From assembly GCA_029782355.1 (NCBI GenBank), contig JAKOUY010000040.1, positions 62,001 to 126,000 on the forward strand: 64,000 nt of DNA, given 5' to 3'. Origin of the DNA: Actinomycetes bacterium (GTDB lineage Bacteria; Actinomycetota; Acidimicrobiia; Acidimicrobiales; Ilumatobacteraceae). This document shows positions 55,786-64,000 of this stretch, one piece after another. The position numbers were made by a program, and so were the translations under genes. How positions within the stretch are numbered: the stretch's first letter is position 1; each line of letters starts with the position of its first letter. The notes beneath the pieces are model-generated. The model was not told the DNA's origin, did no database searches, and saw nothing but the letters and a program-made list of their open reading frames with translations.

Positions 55786-57159
55786 ATGGCTGATGAAGGA
55801 TGGCGTCGGCGCCGGGACGAGGACGACTTCGGACCGCCGCTGTTCGCCGATGAGCCCACCGGGCAGGTGCCCCGCAGCGAGCTCTCGTTCGGCGACGGCG
55901 ACACCGGCCCGCTGCCGCACTGGACCGAGCCGCCCACGGGCGAGATGCCGCGCCTGCTCAGCAAGCCGGCCGAGCACGACGACGTCGACGTGTGGTCGAG
56001 CTTCTCCGACCAGGGCCCGGTGTGGGGCGACGACTCGGGCGGCACGGGCGGCGCCGGCGGCTACGCCGACCCGCCCCCGGCGCGTGACCCGTCGGGCTCG
56101 ATGGGCGCCCTCGACGATCCGTACCACGACGAGTCGGCGCCGGTGCGCCGCGAGCCGGGCCGGATCCAGATCGGCACCGACCCCACCGGCGGCGAGCCGC
56201 GTCCGGCTCCGGCCGGTCGCCGGAGGCCCGGCGAATCGGCGGCCCGCGGCTCGCGCCGTCCGGTGGCCGGACCGCGTGGCGGTCAGCGCCGCCCCGTCGC
56301 CGCCACTGCCTCGGCGGGCGGGCGGGACATGCCCACGGCGGTGGCGGTCGGCCTCGGCATCGCCGCCCTGTTCCTCGTCGCCGTGCGCTGGAAGCCGGAG
56401 GCCGCCCTGGCCATCGCCGTGCTGGTGCTCGGCTTGGCGGCCGTCGAGTTCTTCGACAAGGTGACCGAGAAGGGCTATCAGCCGGCCACCATCGCCGGCA
56501 TCCTGGCCTGCGTGGCCATGCCGCTGGCGGCGTGGTGGGTCGGCCCAGGAGCCATCCCGCTGGTCGTGGTGCTCACCCTGCTGGCCGCCTGCGTCACGTT
56601 CCTGGCGTCGCACGGCATCGAAGCCAACCCGTTGCCGAATGCGGCCATCACGATGCTCGGCGTGTCGTGGGTCGGGGTGCTGGGCGGGTTCGCCGGGTTG
56701 ATCCTGCGCTGGTCGAAGTTCGGCGGGCCGGTGGGGACCGACACGCTGACGCTCATCGCCGTGGGCGTGGCCCTCAACGACATCGGTGCCTTCTTCGTCG
56801 GCCGTGCCGTGGGCCGGCGCCCGCTGCGCGCCTGGGTCAGCCCGGGCAAGACCGTCGAGGGGTTCCTCGGGGGCACCGTGCTGACCGTGGTGGCCATGCT
56901 GCTGGTCGGGGCGTTCAAGTGGTCGGACTCCTGGACCAAGACCTCGCACCTGTTCCTGCTCGGGGTGGTCATCGCCATCGCCGCCCCGCTCGGCGACCTC
57001 GTCGAGAGCATGTTCAAGCGCAACCTCGACATCAAGGACTTCGGCACGCTGGTCCGCGGCCACGGTGGGGTACTCGACCGCTTCGACGGGTACCTGTTCA
57101 CCTTGCCGGCGGTCTACTACCTGGCCCACGTGCTGTTCCACATCCCTGCCTCGTTGTAG
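55786..57159 (+). CDS. cdsA: phosphatidate cytidylyltransferase with disordered N-terminal extension
   Basis: This 457-residue protein makes CDP-diacylglycerol from phosphatidate and CTP. Residues 1 to about 180 are polar, with many Gly, Pro and Asp, and look disordered. About seven or eight membrane helices follow. The family signature SMFKRNLDIKDFGTLVRGHGGVLDRFDG is complete, and SPGKTVEGFLGG precedes it. Usual length is about 270-290 without the extension. It starts 18 bases after frr. Confidence 0.94.
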   Translation: MADEGWRRRRDEDDFGPPLFADEPTGQVPRSELSFGDGDTGPLPHWTEPPTGEMPRLLSKPAEHDDVDVWSSFSDQGPVWGDDSGGTGGAGGYADPPPARDPSGSMGALDDPYHDESAPVRREPGRIQIGTDPTGGEPRPAPAGRRRPGESAARGSRRPVAGPRGGQRRPVAATASAGGRDMPTAVAVGLGIAALFLVAVRWKPEAALAIAVLVLGLAAVEFFDKVTEKGYQPATIAGILACVAMPLAAWWVGPGAIPLVVVLTLLAACVTFLASHGIEANPLPNAAITMLGVSWVGVLGGFAGLILRWSKFGGPVGTDTLTLIAVGVALNDIGAFFVGRAVGRRPLRAWVSPGKTVEGFLGGTVLTVVAMLLVGAFKWSDSWTKTSHLFLLGVVIAIAAPLGDLVESMFKRNLDIKDFGTLVRGHGGVLDRFDGYLFTLPAVYYLAHVLFHIPASL

Positions 57160-57219
57160 GCACGGCCGGCGCCGGGGGCGGTGTGTCCGCCCGTCGGCGC
57201 TGCGAGACTGGCGTCCGCC

Positions 57220-58380
57220 ATGCCTGCCACTCGTGTCGTGCTCGCCGGGTCGTCCGGGTCGATCGGTCGCCAGACGCTCGACATCGTCCGCGCCCGTCCG
57301 GAGCGCTTCGAGGTCGTCGCCGTGGCGGTGGCCGCGTCGGCCGACGTGGTCATCGCCCAGGCTCGTGAGTTCCGTCCGGAGCTGGTGGCCGTCGCCGATC
57401 CCGGAGCCCGCCGTCGGGTCGCCGAGGCGTTGCGCGGCAGCGCCATCGAGGTGGTCGACGACGTCACCGTGGCGATCCCGGGTGCCGACGTGGTGGTCAA
57501 CGCCGTGGTCGGCTTCGCCGGGCTCCCGGTCACGGTGGCCACCCTGCGGGCCGGCCGGCGTCTCGGTCTGGCCAACAAGGAGAGCCTGATCGCCGCCGGC
57601 CCGGTGGTCCAGCCGCTGCGAGCCACGCCGGGGGCCGAGTTGGTGCCGGTCGACAGCGAGCACTGCGCGCTGCACCAGTGCCTGCGCTCGTCGGGCGATG
57701 CCGAGCGGGAGCTCTCCCGCCTGGTGCTGACGGCCAGCGGCGGTCCGTTTCGTGGGCGCACGGCGGCCGAGCTGGCCGACGTCACCGTTGCGCAGGCCCT
57801 GGCCCACCCGACGTGGAGCATGGGTCCGAAGATCACGGTCGACTCCAGCACGCTGATGAACAAGGGCCTGGAGGTGATCGAGGCCCACGAGCTGTTCGGG
57901 GTCGACTACGACCGCATCGAGGTGGTGGTCCACCCGCAGTCGGTGGTCCACTCGATGGTCGAGTTCTCCGACGGCTCGACGATCGCCCAGCTCAGCATGC
58001 CGGACATGCGCCTGCCCATCGGGTACGCCTTGGACTACCCGCGGCGACTCGATCTGGCCCATGGGAGGATCGACTGGACGGAGGTCGCCCGCCTGGACTT
58101 CGCCGCCCCCGATCGGTCGACGTTCCGCTGCCTCGACCTGGCCTACGCCGCCGGCCGGGAGGGTGGCGCCGCCCCCGCCTGGCTCAGCGCGGCCAACGAG
58201 GTTGCCGTGCAGGCGTTCCTCGACGGTCGGCTGACGTGGCCGGCTATCGCCGAGGTCAACGCCGCGGCACTCGACGCGTTCGAGCCCGTGACCCTGTCCA
58301 GCGTCGACGACGTGGTGGCGACCGATGCCGCCGGGCGCCGAGTGGCAACATCGATCATCGAGCAAAGGACGGCTGCGTGA
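57220..58380 (+). CDS. dxr: 1-deoxy-D-xylulose 5-phosphate reductoisomerase
   Basis: This 386-residue enzyme makes MEP from DXP, the committed step of the MEP pathway. The NADPH-binding start is RVVLAGSSGSIGRQTLDIVR, followed by GLANKESLIAAG, VPVDSEHCALHQCL (metal region, with C where S is common), TASGGPF, HPTWSMGPKITVDSSTLMNKGLEVIEA and HPQSVVHSMVEF. ATG 57220 is preferred to an upstream in-frame ATG because MPATRVVLAGSSG is the usual start. It overlaps rseP by GTGA. Confidence 0.95.
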   Translation: MPATRVVLAGSSGSIGRQTLDIVRARPERFEVVAVAVAASADVVIAQAREFRPELVAVADPGARRRVAEALRGSAIEVVDDVTVAIPGADVVVNAVVGFAGLPVTVATLRAGRRLGLANKESLIAAGPVVQPLRATPGAELVPVDSEHCALHQCLRSSGDAERELSRLVLTASGGPFRGRTAAELADVTVAQALAHPTWSMGPKITVDSSTLMNKGLEVIEAHELFGVDYDRIEVVVHPQSVVHSMVEFSDGSTIAQLSMPDMRLPIGYALDYPRRLDLAHGRIDWTEVARLDFAAPDRSTFRCLDLAYAAGREGGAAPAWLSAANEVAVQAFLDGRLTWPAIAEVNAAALDAFEPVTLSSVDDVVATDAAGRRVATSIIEQRTAA

Positions 58381-59627
58381 CCGACGCCTATGTGAAGCTG
58401 CGCAACGAGGTGATGGCGGGCGGGACCGAGGGCCCGGATGGCGGCGCGCCCGTCTCCGGTGCCCGAGCGGTGCTGGGTCTCGGCATCATCGCCGCCCTGC
58501 TGGTGTGGCTGGCCGCCACCAACATCTGGATGTTCGTCTTCGCCGTCGGCATCCTGGTCTCGATCTTCCTCCACGAGCTCGGCCACTTCAGCACCGCCAA
58601 GCTCACCGGGATGAAGGCCACCCAGTTCTTCCTGTTCATGGGTCCGAAGCTGTGGAGCTTCCGGCGCGGCGAGACCGAGTACGGGGTTCGTGCCTACCCG
58701 GTCGGTGCGTTCGTCCGGATCATCGGGATGAACAACCTCGACGAGGTCGATCCGGCCGACGAACCGCGGGCCTACCGAACCAAGAGCTTCCCCCGGCGCC
58801 TGCTGGTTATCACGGCCGGTTCGCTGATGCACATGATCCTGGCCGTCGCCCTGCTGTTCGGCGTGTACGCGGTCAACGGTCGGCGGGTGTCGGCCGAGCG
58901 GGTGCGCATCGCCAGCGTGGTCGAGTCCGGCCCGGCAGCCAGCCAGGGGGTCCGCCCCGACGACGTGGTCATGGCGATGGACGGTGCCCGGCAGACGTCG
59001 GGCAGCCAGTTCGTGGCAGCCATCCGCACCCACCGTCCCGGCGATGTCGTCCGCCTCACCCTGCTCGGCCCCGACGGCACGACGCGTGAGGTCGCCGTGA
59101 CCCTCGCCGGCCGGCCCGATGATCCCGCCGCCGGCTTCCTCGGGGTCAGCAGCGGCACGGAGCTGCACTGGAACCAGGAGTCGGTGTCGTCGGCCGCCGT
59201 GCACAGCGTGACCGATCTCGGCCACATCATGTGGCAGTCGGTCGGCGGGCTGGTCACCATCGCCAACCCGGTGAACATCATCCATCACCTCACCGATCGC
59301 AACGCCGACCCGACCACCCAGCCGGGCACGCTGGTGGGGGCCACCAAGTTCAGCTCGGTGATCGGCTCCGAGCTGGGGTTCTCCGGGGTGATGCTGCTGC
59401 TCGCCGGGTTCAACGTGTTCATCGGGTTGTTCAACATGGTCCCGTTGCTGCCCTTCGACGGTGGCCACGCGGCGATCGCCGTGTACGAGCGGCTGCGCTC
59501 GCGGCGTGGCCGGCAGTATCACGCCGACGTCCGCAAGCTGATCCCGGTGTCGATGGTGACCCTCGGGTTCCTCGTGTTCCTGTTCATGTCGGCGCTGTAC
59601 CTCGACATCGCCAGGCCGGTGAAGTGA
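58377..59627 (+). CDS. rseP: RseP-type site-2 intramembrane metalloprotease
   Basis: The product is a 416-residue zinc protease that cuts within the membrane, such as anti-sigma factors. The zinc motif is HELGH in SIFLHELGHFSTAKLTGM and the third-ligand region NMVPLLPFDGGH. A PDZ domain lies between (SAERVRIASVVESGPAASQGVRPDDVVMAMDG). Four membrane helices are predicted. GTG 58377 overlaps dxr (GTGA), and its stop overlaps ispG (TGATG). Confidence 0.93.
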   Translation: MTDAYVKLRNEVMAGGTEGPDGGAPVSGARAVLGLGIIAALLVWLAATNIWMFVFAVGILVSIFLHELGHFSTAKLTGMKATQFFLFMGPKLWSFRRGETEYGVRAYPVGAFVRIIGMNNLDEVDPADEPRAYRTKSFPRRLLVITAGSLMHMILAVALLFGVYAVNGRRVSAERVRIASVVESGPAASQGVRPDDVVMAMDGARQTSGSQFVAAIRTHRPGDVVRLTLLGPDGTTREVAVTLAGRPDDPAAGFLGVSSGTELHWNQESVSSAAVHSVTDLGHIMWQSVGGLVTIANPVNIIHHLTDRNADPTTQPGTLVGATKFSSVIGSELGFSGVMLLLAGFNVFIGLFNMVPLLPFDGGHAAIAVYERLRSRRGRQYHADVRKLIPVSMVTLGFLVFLFMSALYLDIARPVK

Positions 59628-60856
59628 TGCAGGGCGCCGAGTCGCGCTACCCGCGCCGCCCGACCCGCCAGCTGCACGTCGGGTCGGTCGCCGTCGGCGG
59701 TGGAGCGCCGGTCAGCGTGCAGTCGATGACGATCACCAAGACCGCCGACGTCGAGGGCACGCTGGCTCAGATCTACGCCTTGGCTGCAGCGGGGTGCGAC
59801 ATCGTTCGTTGCACCTGCAACGAGGCCGAGGCCGCCGAGGGGCTGGCCCAGATCGTGCCGCGTTCACCGATCCCGGTCATCGCCGACATCCATCACCAGT
59901 ATCGGATGGCCCTGGCGGCGATGGAGGCCGGCGTCCACGGCCTGCGGCTCAACCCGGGGAACATCCGCCGCCCCGAGCACATCAAGGCGGTGGCCAGCGA
60001 GGCCCGCGACCGCGGGCTGCCGATCCGCATCGGGGTCAACGGCGGCTCGCTCGATCCGTCGCTCTACGAGCGCTTCGGCGGGGTCACCCCGGAGGCGATG
60101 GTCGCCTCGGCGTTGCAGGAGATCGCCTACTTCGACGACGTCGGCTTCACCGACTACAAGATCAGCGTCAAGGCCAGCAACGTGCCGCTGATGGTCGAGG
60201 CCTACCGGCAGCTCAGCGAGGCCACCGACGCCCCCTTGCACCTCGGCGTCACCGAGGCCGGTCCGCCCCCCGCCGGGTTGGTCAAGGCCACCGCCGGGAT
60301 GGCCACGCTGCTGCTGGAGGGCATCGGCGACACGATCCGCTACTCGCTGACCGCCGATCCGGTGGAGGAGGCCCGTGCCGGGCGCCAGCTACTGGAGGCC
60401 CTCGGTCTGCGCGAGCGCAAGAACGTCGACCTGATCGCCTGCCCGAGCTGCGGGCGTGCCGAGGTCGACGTGATCGACGTGGCCAACCGGGCGATGGCCG
60501 CATTCGGCGAGCGTCAGCTGCCCCTGCAGGTCGCGGTGATGGGCTGCGTGGTCAACGGTCCCGGCGAGGCGCGCGAAGCGGATCTCGGCATCGCCGCCGG
60601 CAACAAGCGCGGCCACCTGTTCGTCAAGGGTCGCAACGTTGCCGTGGTGCCGGAGTCGGAGATGGTCGATGCCCTCGTCGAGTGGGCCGAGTACATCCAC
60701 GAGCACGGCACCGAGGCCGCCCTGGCCCGAGCCGACGTGACCGTCGCCGAGCGCGAGGCGGCCCGCGACCGCAGCGCCCTGCTGGACGCCAAGGGCGCCG
60801 ACGCCAACCACGCCCAGGAGCGGATCGTCGAGATCCGCCGGACGGTGGCCGAGTGA
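59627..60856 (+). CDS. ispG: 4-hydroxy-3-methylbut-2-enyl-diphosphate synthase
   Basis: This 409-residue [4Fe-4S] enzyme makes HMBPP from MEcPP, late in the MEP pathway. The N-terminal TIM-barrel begins RQLHVGSVAVGGGAPVSVQSMT. Cluster ligands are in LIACPSCGRAEVD and VMGCVVNGPGEA, two Cys plus a third. GLRLNPGNI and GITE-type GVTEAG are also seen. ATG 59627 overlaps the rseP stop. dxr-rseP-ispG is the usual actinobacterial trio. Confidence 0.95.
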   Translation: MQGAESRYPRRPTRQLHVGSVAVGGGAPVSVQSMTITKTADVEGTLAQIYALAAAGCDIVRCTCNEAEAAEGLAQIVPRSPIPVIADIHHQYRMALAAMEAGVHGLRLNPGNIRRPEHIKAVASEARDRGLPIRIGVNGGSLDPSLYERFGGVTPEAMVASALQEIAYFDDVGFTDYKISVKASNVPLMVEAYRQLSEATDAPLHLGVTEAGPPPAGLVKATAGMATLLLEGIGDTIRYSLTADPVEEARAGRQLLEALGLRERKNVDLIACPSCGRAEVDVIDVANRAMAAFGERQLPLQVAVMGCVVNGPGEAREADLGIAAGNKRGHLFVKGRNVAVVPESEMVDALVEWAEYIHEHGTEAALARADVTVAEREAARDRSALLDAKGADANHAQERIVEIRRTVAE

Positions 60857-61638
60857 CGCCCGGCGCGGGTCGGGGTTTCGCACCGCACGAGCATCCGCTG
60901 TTCGAGTTCGATCCGTCGCGTCAGGCGGTCATCAACCCGTCGATCCACGCCGCCCAGCTGGGGTTCCCTCGCCATGCGGTGACCTGCTGGTTCGGCAACG
61001 TGGTCGCCGAGCGCACCGCCGGGTTGGACGTGGTCTACCAGGTGCCGTTCGAGCACGGCGACCACGGCATCTTCGTGGTCGAGCACCGCGGCGTCGCGGT
61101 GGCGCTGGTCAGCCCCGGCGTCGGGGCCCCGGCGGCGGTGACCACGCTGGAGGTGCTGGTCGCCCTCGGGGCGACGTCGATCGTCGGGTGCGGCGGCGCC
61201 GGGATCGTCCGCCCTGGCTTCGACGTCGGTCACGTGCTGGTGCCCACCGGGGCGGTGCGAGACGAGGGGACCAGCTACCACTACGCGCCGGCCGGGGAGC
61301 CGGTGGCTCCCCATCCGCGGGCGCTGGCGGCCATCGACGCCGTCCTGGCCGAGGCGGGCGTGCCCCACGACCGCGGCCTGACCTGGACCACCGACGCGTT
61401 CTTCCGCGAGACCCCGGCCAAGGTCGAACGGCGCCGCCAGCAGGGCTGCATCACCGTCGAGATGGAGGCCGCGGCGATGTTCGCCGCGGCGGCGTTCCGT
61501 GGCGCGGTGTACGGCCAGCTGCTCTACGCCGGCGACGATGTGTCCGCCGAGGAGTGGGACCATCGACACTGGGAGCGCCAGGGCTCGGCCCGTCAGCGCC
61601 TGCTCGATCTGGCCCTCGACGCCGTCGTCCGCCTGTAG
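60853..61638 (+). CDS. nucleoside phosphorylase (uridine phosphorylase-like)
   Basis: This 261-residue protein of the PNP/UDP phosphorylase family splits nucleosides to base and ribose 1-phosphate. Visible are VALVSPGVGAPAAVTTLEVLVALGATSIVGCGGAG (phosphate-binding and core), and the purine/uridine site CITVEMEAAAMFAAA. The group is closer to uridine or unspecific phosphorylases than to MTA phosphorylases. GTG 60853 overlaps the ispG stop (GTGA). Confidence 0.85.
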   Translation: MTPGAGRGFAPHEHPLFEFDPSRQAVINPSIHAAQLGFPRHAVTCWFGNVVAERTAGLDVVYQVPFEHGDHGIFVVEHRGVAVALVSPGVGAPAAVTTLEVLVALGATSIVGCGGAGIVRPGFDVGHVLVPTGAVRDEGTSYHYAPAGEPVAPHPRALAAIDAVLAEAGVPHDRGLTWTTDAFFRETPAKVERRRQQGCITVEMEAAAMFAAAAFRGAVYGQLLYAGDDVSAEEWDHRHWERQGSARQRLLDLALDAVVRL

Positions 61639-61701
61639 GCCGATCGACTCCGCAGCACGCCGCGGCGCGGGCGTACGATGGCGGTGGCCTGGAGGGTGCG
61701 G

Positions 61702-63456
61702 ATGGAGGCGTCGTCGGTCGGCGAGCGGGGTGCGGGATACCGTGTCCTGGCGTTCGACTTCGACGGCACGCTGACCGACGATCCGCCGCCACGGCCCGCG
61801 GTGCTGGCGGCCCTGGCCGAGGTGCGCCGCTCCGGGATGCGCCTGGTACTGGTCACCGGCCGGATCGTCGCCGAGCTGGCCGCCGTGTTCCCCGACTTCG
61901 AGGACCACGTCGACGCCGTGGTCGCCGAGAACGGTGCCGTGCTCAGCCGCCGGGGCCGGACCGTGCACCTGGCCCGGCCGATCGATCCCCGGCTGCTGGA
62001 CGCCTTGGACGCCGCCGGGGTCGCCAACCGCCGGGGAGAGGTGATCGCCGCCGCCAGCGCGACCGACTACGACGTGATCTGCCGGGAGGTGCGCCGGCTG
62101 GGCCTGACCGTGACCATCGCTCTGAACCGGAACGAGCTGATGCTCGTGCCGGCGGGTGTCACCAAGACGACCGGTCTGCGGGTGGCGCTGTCGGCGCTCG
62201 ACCTGTCGATCCACGACACCGTTGCCGTGGGGGATGCCGACAACGACGTCGACCTGCTCGAGGCGGCCGAGCTCGGTGTGGCCGTGGCGACGGCCGTCCC
62301 GGCGCTACGCGAGCGGGCCGACCTGGTCCTCACCGGCGGCGCGGGTGACGGGATTGTCGAACTGTGCGCCAGCGGTCTCCTGGCGGATCGGGCTGCGCAC
62401 CGGACCATGCGCCGCCGCCTGGTGCTGGGGCCCGACGCGTCCGGGGCGCCGGTCGAGCTGCCCGCAGCACCGATCGACATCATCGTCGCCGGGTCCAGCG
62501 GTTCGGGGAAGTCGTACGTCGCCGGGTTGCTGGCCGAGCAACTCATCCTCCACGGCTACTCGGTGCTGGTCATCGACCCGGAGGGCGACCACGCCGGGAT
62601 GGATTCGTTGCCCGGTGTCGTCGTGGTCGGTGGAGACCGCTATCTGCCGTCGGCACCATCGCTGGTGCTGCTGTTCACCGCCGGGCACGGCTCGGTGGTC
62701 GTCGACCTCTCCCACCTCGACCGGGCGGACCAGGACGCCTACCTGGCGACGTTGCCGGCGGAGATCGAGACCCACCGCCGGCTGACCGGCCAGCCGCACT
62801 GGCTGGTTCTCGACGAGGCGCACCGCACCGCCGGTGGGCAGGGCGTGTCGAAGAGCGAGTACGCGCCGACGCTGAAGGGCCACTGCCTGGTGACCTGGCA
62901 GGTCGGGTGGCTGACCCGCCCACAGCTGATGGCCACCGACGTGATGATCGCCGCCACCAGCCCGGAGCCGCCCGAGGATCTGGCGGCGATGCTCGCCGCC
63001 GTCGGAGCCGGCCAGGTGGCGAGCGCCGCCGTGCTGCTGACCCGCCCTCTCGGTCAGGTGGTCGTGGCCCGTCGGGACCGGCCGGGCGAGTTGGTCGTCG
63101 CCACGCCCACCGAGCGGGCCACGCTGCACACCCGCCACGAGCACAAGTACGAGTTGCACGGTCTCGACGATGCCCACGCCTTCCACGTCCGCGACGGCCA
63201 GGACCGTCCGACCGGCGTCCTGGTGCGCAGCCTCGACGAACTGCGCGAGGTGATCGCCTCGTGCCCGCCGGACGTCCTGATCCACCACTGCCGGGGCGGG
63301 GACTGGTCGCGCTGGGTCGGCGGGGTGTTCCACGACCACGTCCTGGCGGCGGCACTGTCTGCCGCCGAGCGCCGCCTGGTCGAGGGCGGTCCGGTCGCCG
63401 TCGACCCGGTCCGCCAGGACGTCATCGCCGCCCTGCGGGCCCGCCGGGCGACCTGA
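61702..63456 (+). CDS. HAD hydrolase fused to P-loop ATPase and C-terminal domain
   Basis: This 584-residue protein combines three modules. A Cof-type HAD phosphatase comes first (nucleophile AFDFDGTLTDD, motif III VGDADNDVDLLEAAELGVAV). A HerA/DUF87-like ATPase follows with Walker A AGSSGSGKSYVAG, Walker B LVIDPEGDHAGM-like strand and WLVLDEAHR. The C-terminal domain has HKYELHGLDDAHAFHVR, LVRSLDELREVIAS and HHCRGGDWSRWVGGVFHD, resembling DUF5752. ATG 61702 is chosen for GGAGG 7 bases upstream; a -10-like TACGAT (61674-61679) precedes it. The fusion of phosphatase and DNA-type ATPase is unusual, and its function is unknown. Confidence 0.8.
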   Translation: MEASSVGERGAGYRVLAFDFDGTLTDDPPPRPAVLAALAEVRRSGMRLVLVTGRIVAELAAVFPDFEDHVDAVVAENGAVLSRRGRTVHLARPIDPRLLDALDAAGVANRRGEVIAAASATDYDVICREVRRLGLTVTIALNRNELMLVPAGVTKTTGLRVALSALDLSIHDTVAVGDADNDVDLLEAAELGVAVATAVPALRERADLVLTGGAGDGIVELCASGLLADRAAHRTMRRRLVLGPDASGAPVELPAAPIDIIVAGSSGSGKSYVAGLLAEQLILHGYSVLVIDPEGDHAGMDSLPGVVVVGGDRYLPSAPSLVLLFTAGHGSVVVDLSHLDRADQDAYLATLPAEIETHRRLTGQPHWLVLDEAHRTAGGQGVSKSEYAPTLKGHCLVTWQVGWLTRPQLMATDVMIAATSPEPPEDLAAMLAAVGAGQVASAAVLLTRPLGQVVVARRDRPGELVVATPTERATLHTRHEHKYELHGLDDAHAFHVRDGQDRPTGVLVRSLDELREVIASCPPDVLIHHCRGGDWSRWVGGVFHDHVLAAALSAAERRLVEGGPVAVDPVRQDVIAALRARRAT

Positions 63457-63465
63457 CTGCTGCCC

Positions 63466-64000
63466 CTACCGCGGTGCCGGGTCGGACGGGCTGATCCAGA
63501 ACCAGGTCGCGGGTGCGGCGGCGCGCAGGTGCTCGCCGTCGAGGACCACGTAGCCCTCGCCGCGGTGCGCACCGGAGGTGCACACCCAGAGTCCCTCGCC
63601 GTAGATCTCGGCGTCGGTGGTGACCTCCAGGCGATGGACGACGAACGGCGCGCCCCGGGTGGGGTAGTACCACACGCCGTCGGCGGTGCGGTGCGGATGG
63701 ACGACCGGCTCGGCCAGCGGGGTGTAGTCCAGCGTGGCCAGCAGCGCCTCGACGTCGACGTGCTTGGCGGTCAGCCCACCACGGATGACGTTGTCGCTGG
63801 GGCCCATCACCTCGACCCCGGTCCCGCCGACGTAGGCGTGGAGGTTCCCCGGGGTCAGGTAGACGGCCTCGCCGGGCTGCAGGCGGACCCGGTTGAGCAG
63901 CAGGGTCACGGCGACGCTGGGCTCGCCCGGGTACCGGCGGTGGAGCTCGGTCACCAGGACGGCCTCGTCGCCGGCGGCCGCGGTGCACGCGGCAACGATC
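63466..64000 (-). CDS. manA: mannose-6-phosphate isomerase, class I, C-terminal part (partial at right edge)
   Basis: The frame stays open to the right window edge, so the N-terminal half is missing. The visible part has the cupin segment RLQPGEAVYLTPGNLHAYVGGTGVEVMGPSDNVIRGGLTAKHVDVEALL, matching phosphomannose isomerase metal and active-site elements (usual NLHAYL and SDNVLRGGLTPKH). It converts mannose 6-phosphate and fructose 6-phosphate. The C-terminal domain here is short. It is convergent with the HAD-ATPase fusion, 9 bases apart. Confidence 0.88.
   Translation of the reverse strand, partial: IVAACTAAAGDEAVLVTELHRRYPGEPSVAVTLLLNRVRLQPGEAVYLTPGNLHAYVGGTGVEVMGPSDNVIRGGLTAKHVDVEALLATLDYTPLAEPVVHPHRTADGVWYYPTRGAPFVVHRLEVTTDAEIYGEGLWVCTSGAHRGEGYVVLDGEHLRAAAPATWFWISPSDPAPR

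Noticed and set aside
55033-58365. A 1110-codon open frame on the minus strand across pyrH, frr, cdsA and dxr
   Set aside because: It lies opposite confirmed genes, is rich in His/Arg/Gly/Asp as expected of GC-rich shadow frames, and has no recognisable domain.

Overview
The window reads as chromosomal DNA from a high-GC Gram-positive (actinobacterial) genome, most likely class Acidimicrobiia; that class assignment is an inference. Base composition is strongly GC-rich throughout, GTG starts and 1-4 base stop/start overlaps are frequent, and the gene order follows two classic actinobacterial blocks. Block 1 is ftsB-eno-mazG ... mfd ... pth-rplY-prs-glmU ... ispE-ksgA-x-tatD-metG-rsmI. Block 2 is yifB-dprA-xerC-M23-rpsB-tsf-pyrH-frr-cdsA-dxr-rseP-ispG. 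I see no insertion sequence, prophage or CRISPR array.

Layout. 1-2767: a serine peptidase (cut by the window edge) and a beta-lactamase-fold hydrolase. 2793-6640: ftsB, enolase, a methylase-MazG protein and a lipoprotein. 6667-15712: a carbohydrate module with a DUF4032 kinase-like protein, an alpha-glucoside-type ABC transporter, a LacI regulator and amylosucrase, with two matching palindromic operators at its control points. 15699-26304: mfd, a trehalose synthase-maltokinase fusion whose kinase half has lost its catalytic residues, a MobA-like protein, pth, rplY, prs and a glmU lacking its acetyltransferase active site. 26353-39565: tRNA-Gln, a VIT1-type transporter, a probable selenocysteine peroxiredoxin, a 29-residue ribosomal protein, the ispE-ksgA-tatD-metG operon, rsmI, trmB, a sulfatase, an SDR and tRNA-Leu. 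39582-48000: a HerA-like ATPase, a pair of PLP enzymes, clpP, an M28 peptidase and a lipoprotein. 48178-61638: yifB-dprA-xerC, then translation and envelope genes through ispG and a nucleoside phosphorylase. 61702-64000: a HAD-ATPase fusion and the end of a mannose-6-phosphate isomerase gene.

How the genes fit together. The sugar module suggests uptake of an alpha-glucoside or sucrose-like sugar, conversion of sucrose to alpha-glucan, and maltose/trehalose interconversion, all under one LacI repressor. Three MEP-pathway genes (ispE, dxr, ispG) lie among the housekeeping operons. Many transcription units start with a -10-like hexamer only 6-7 bases before the start codon, which points to widespread leaderless mRNA.

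The most notable feature is at 27262-27723. It is a BCP-type peroxiredoxin frame in which the peroxidatic cysteine codon is TGA, with a perfect 7-bp hairpin beginning 14 bases downstream, as expected of a bacterial SECIS element.
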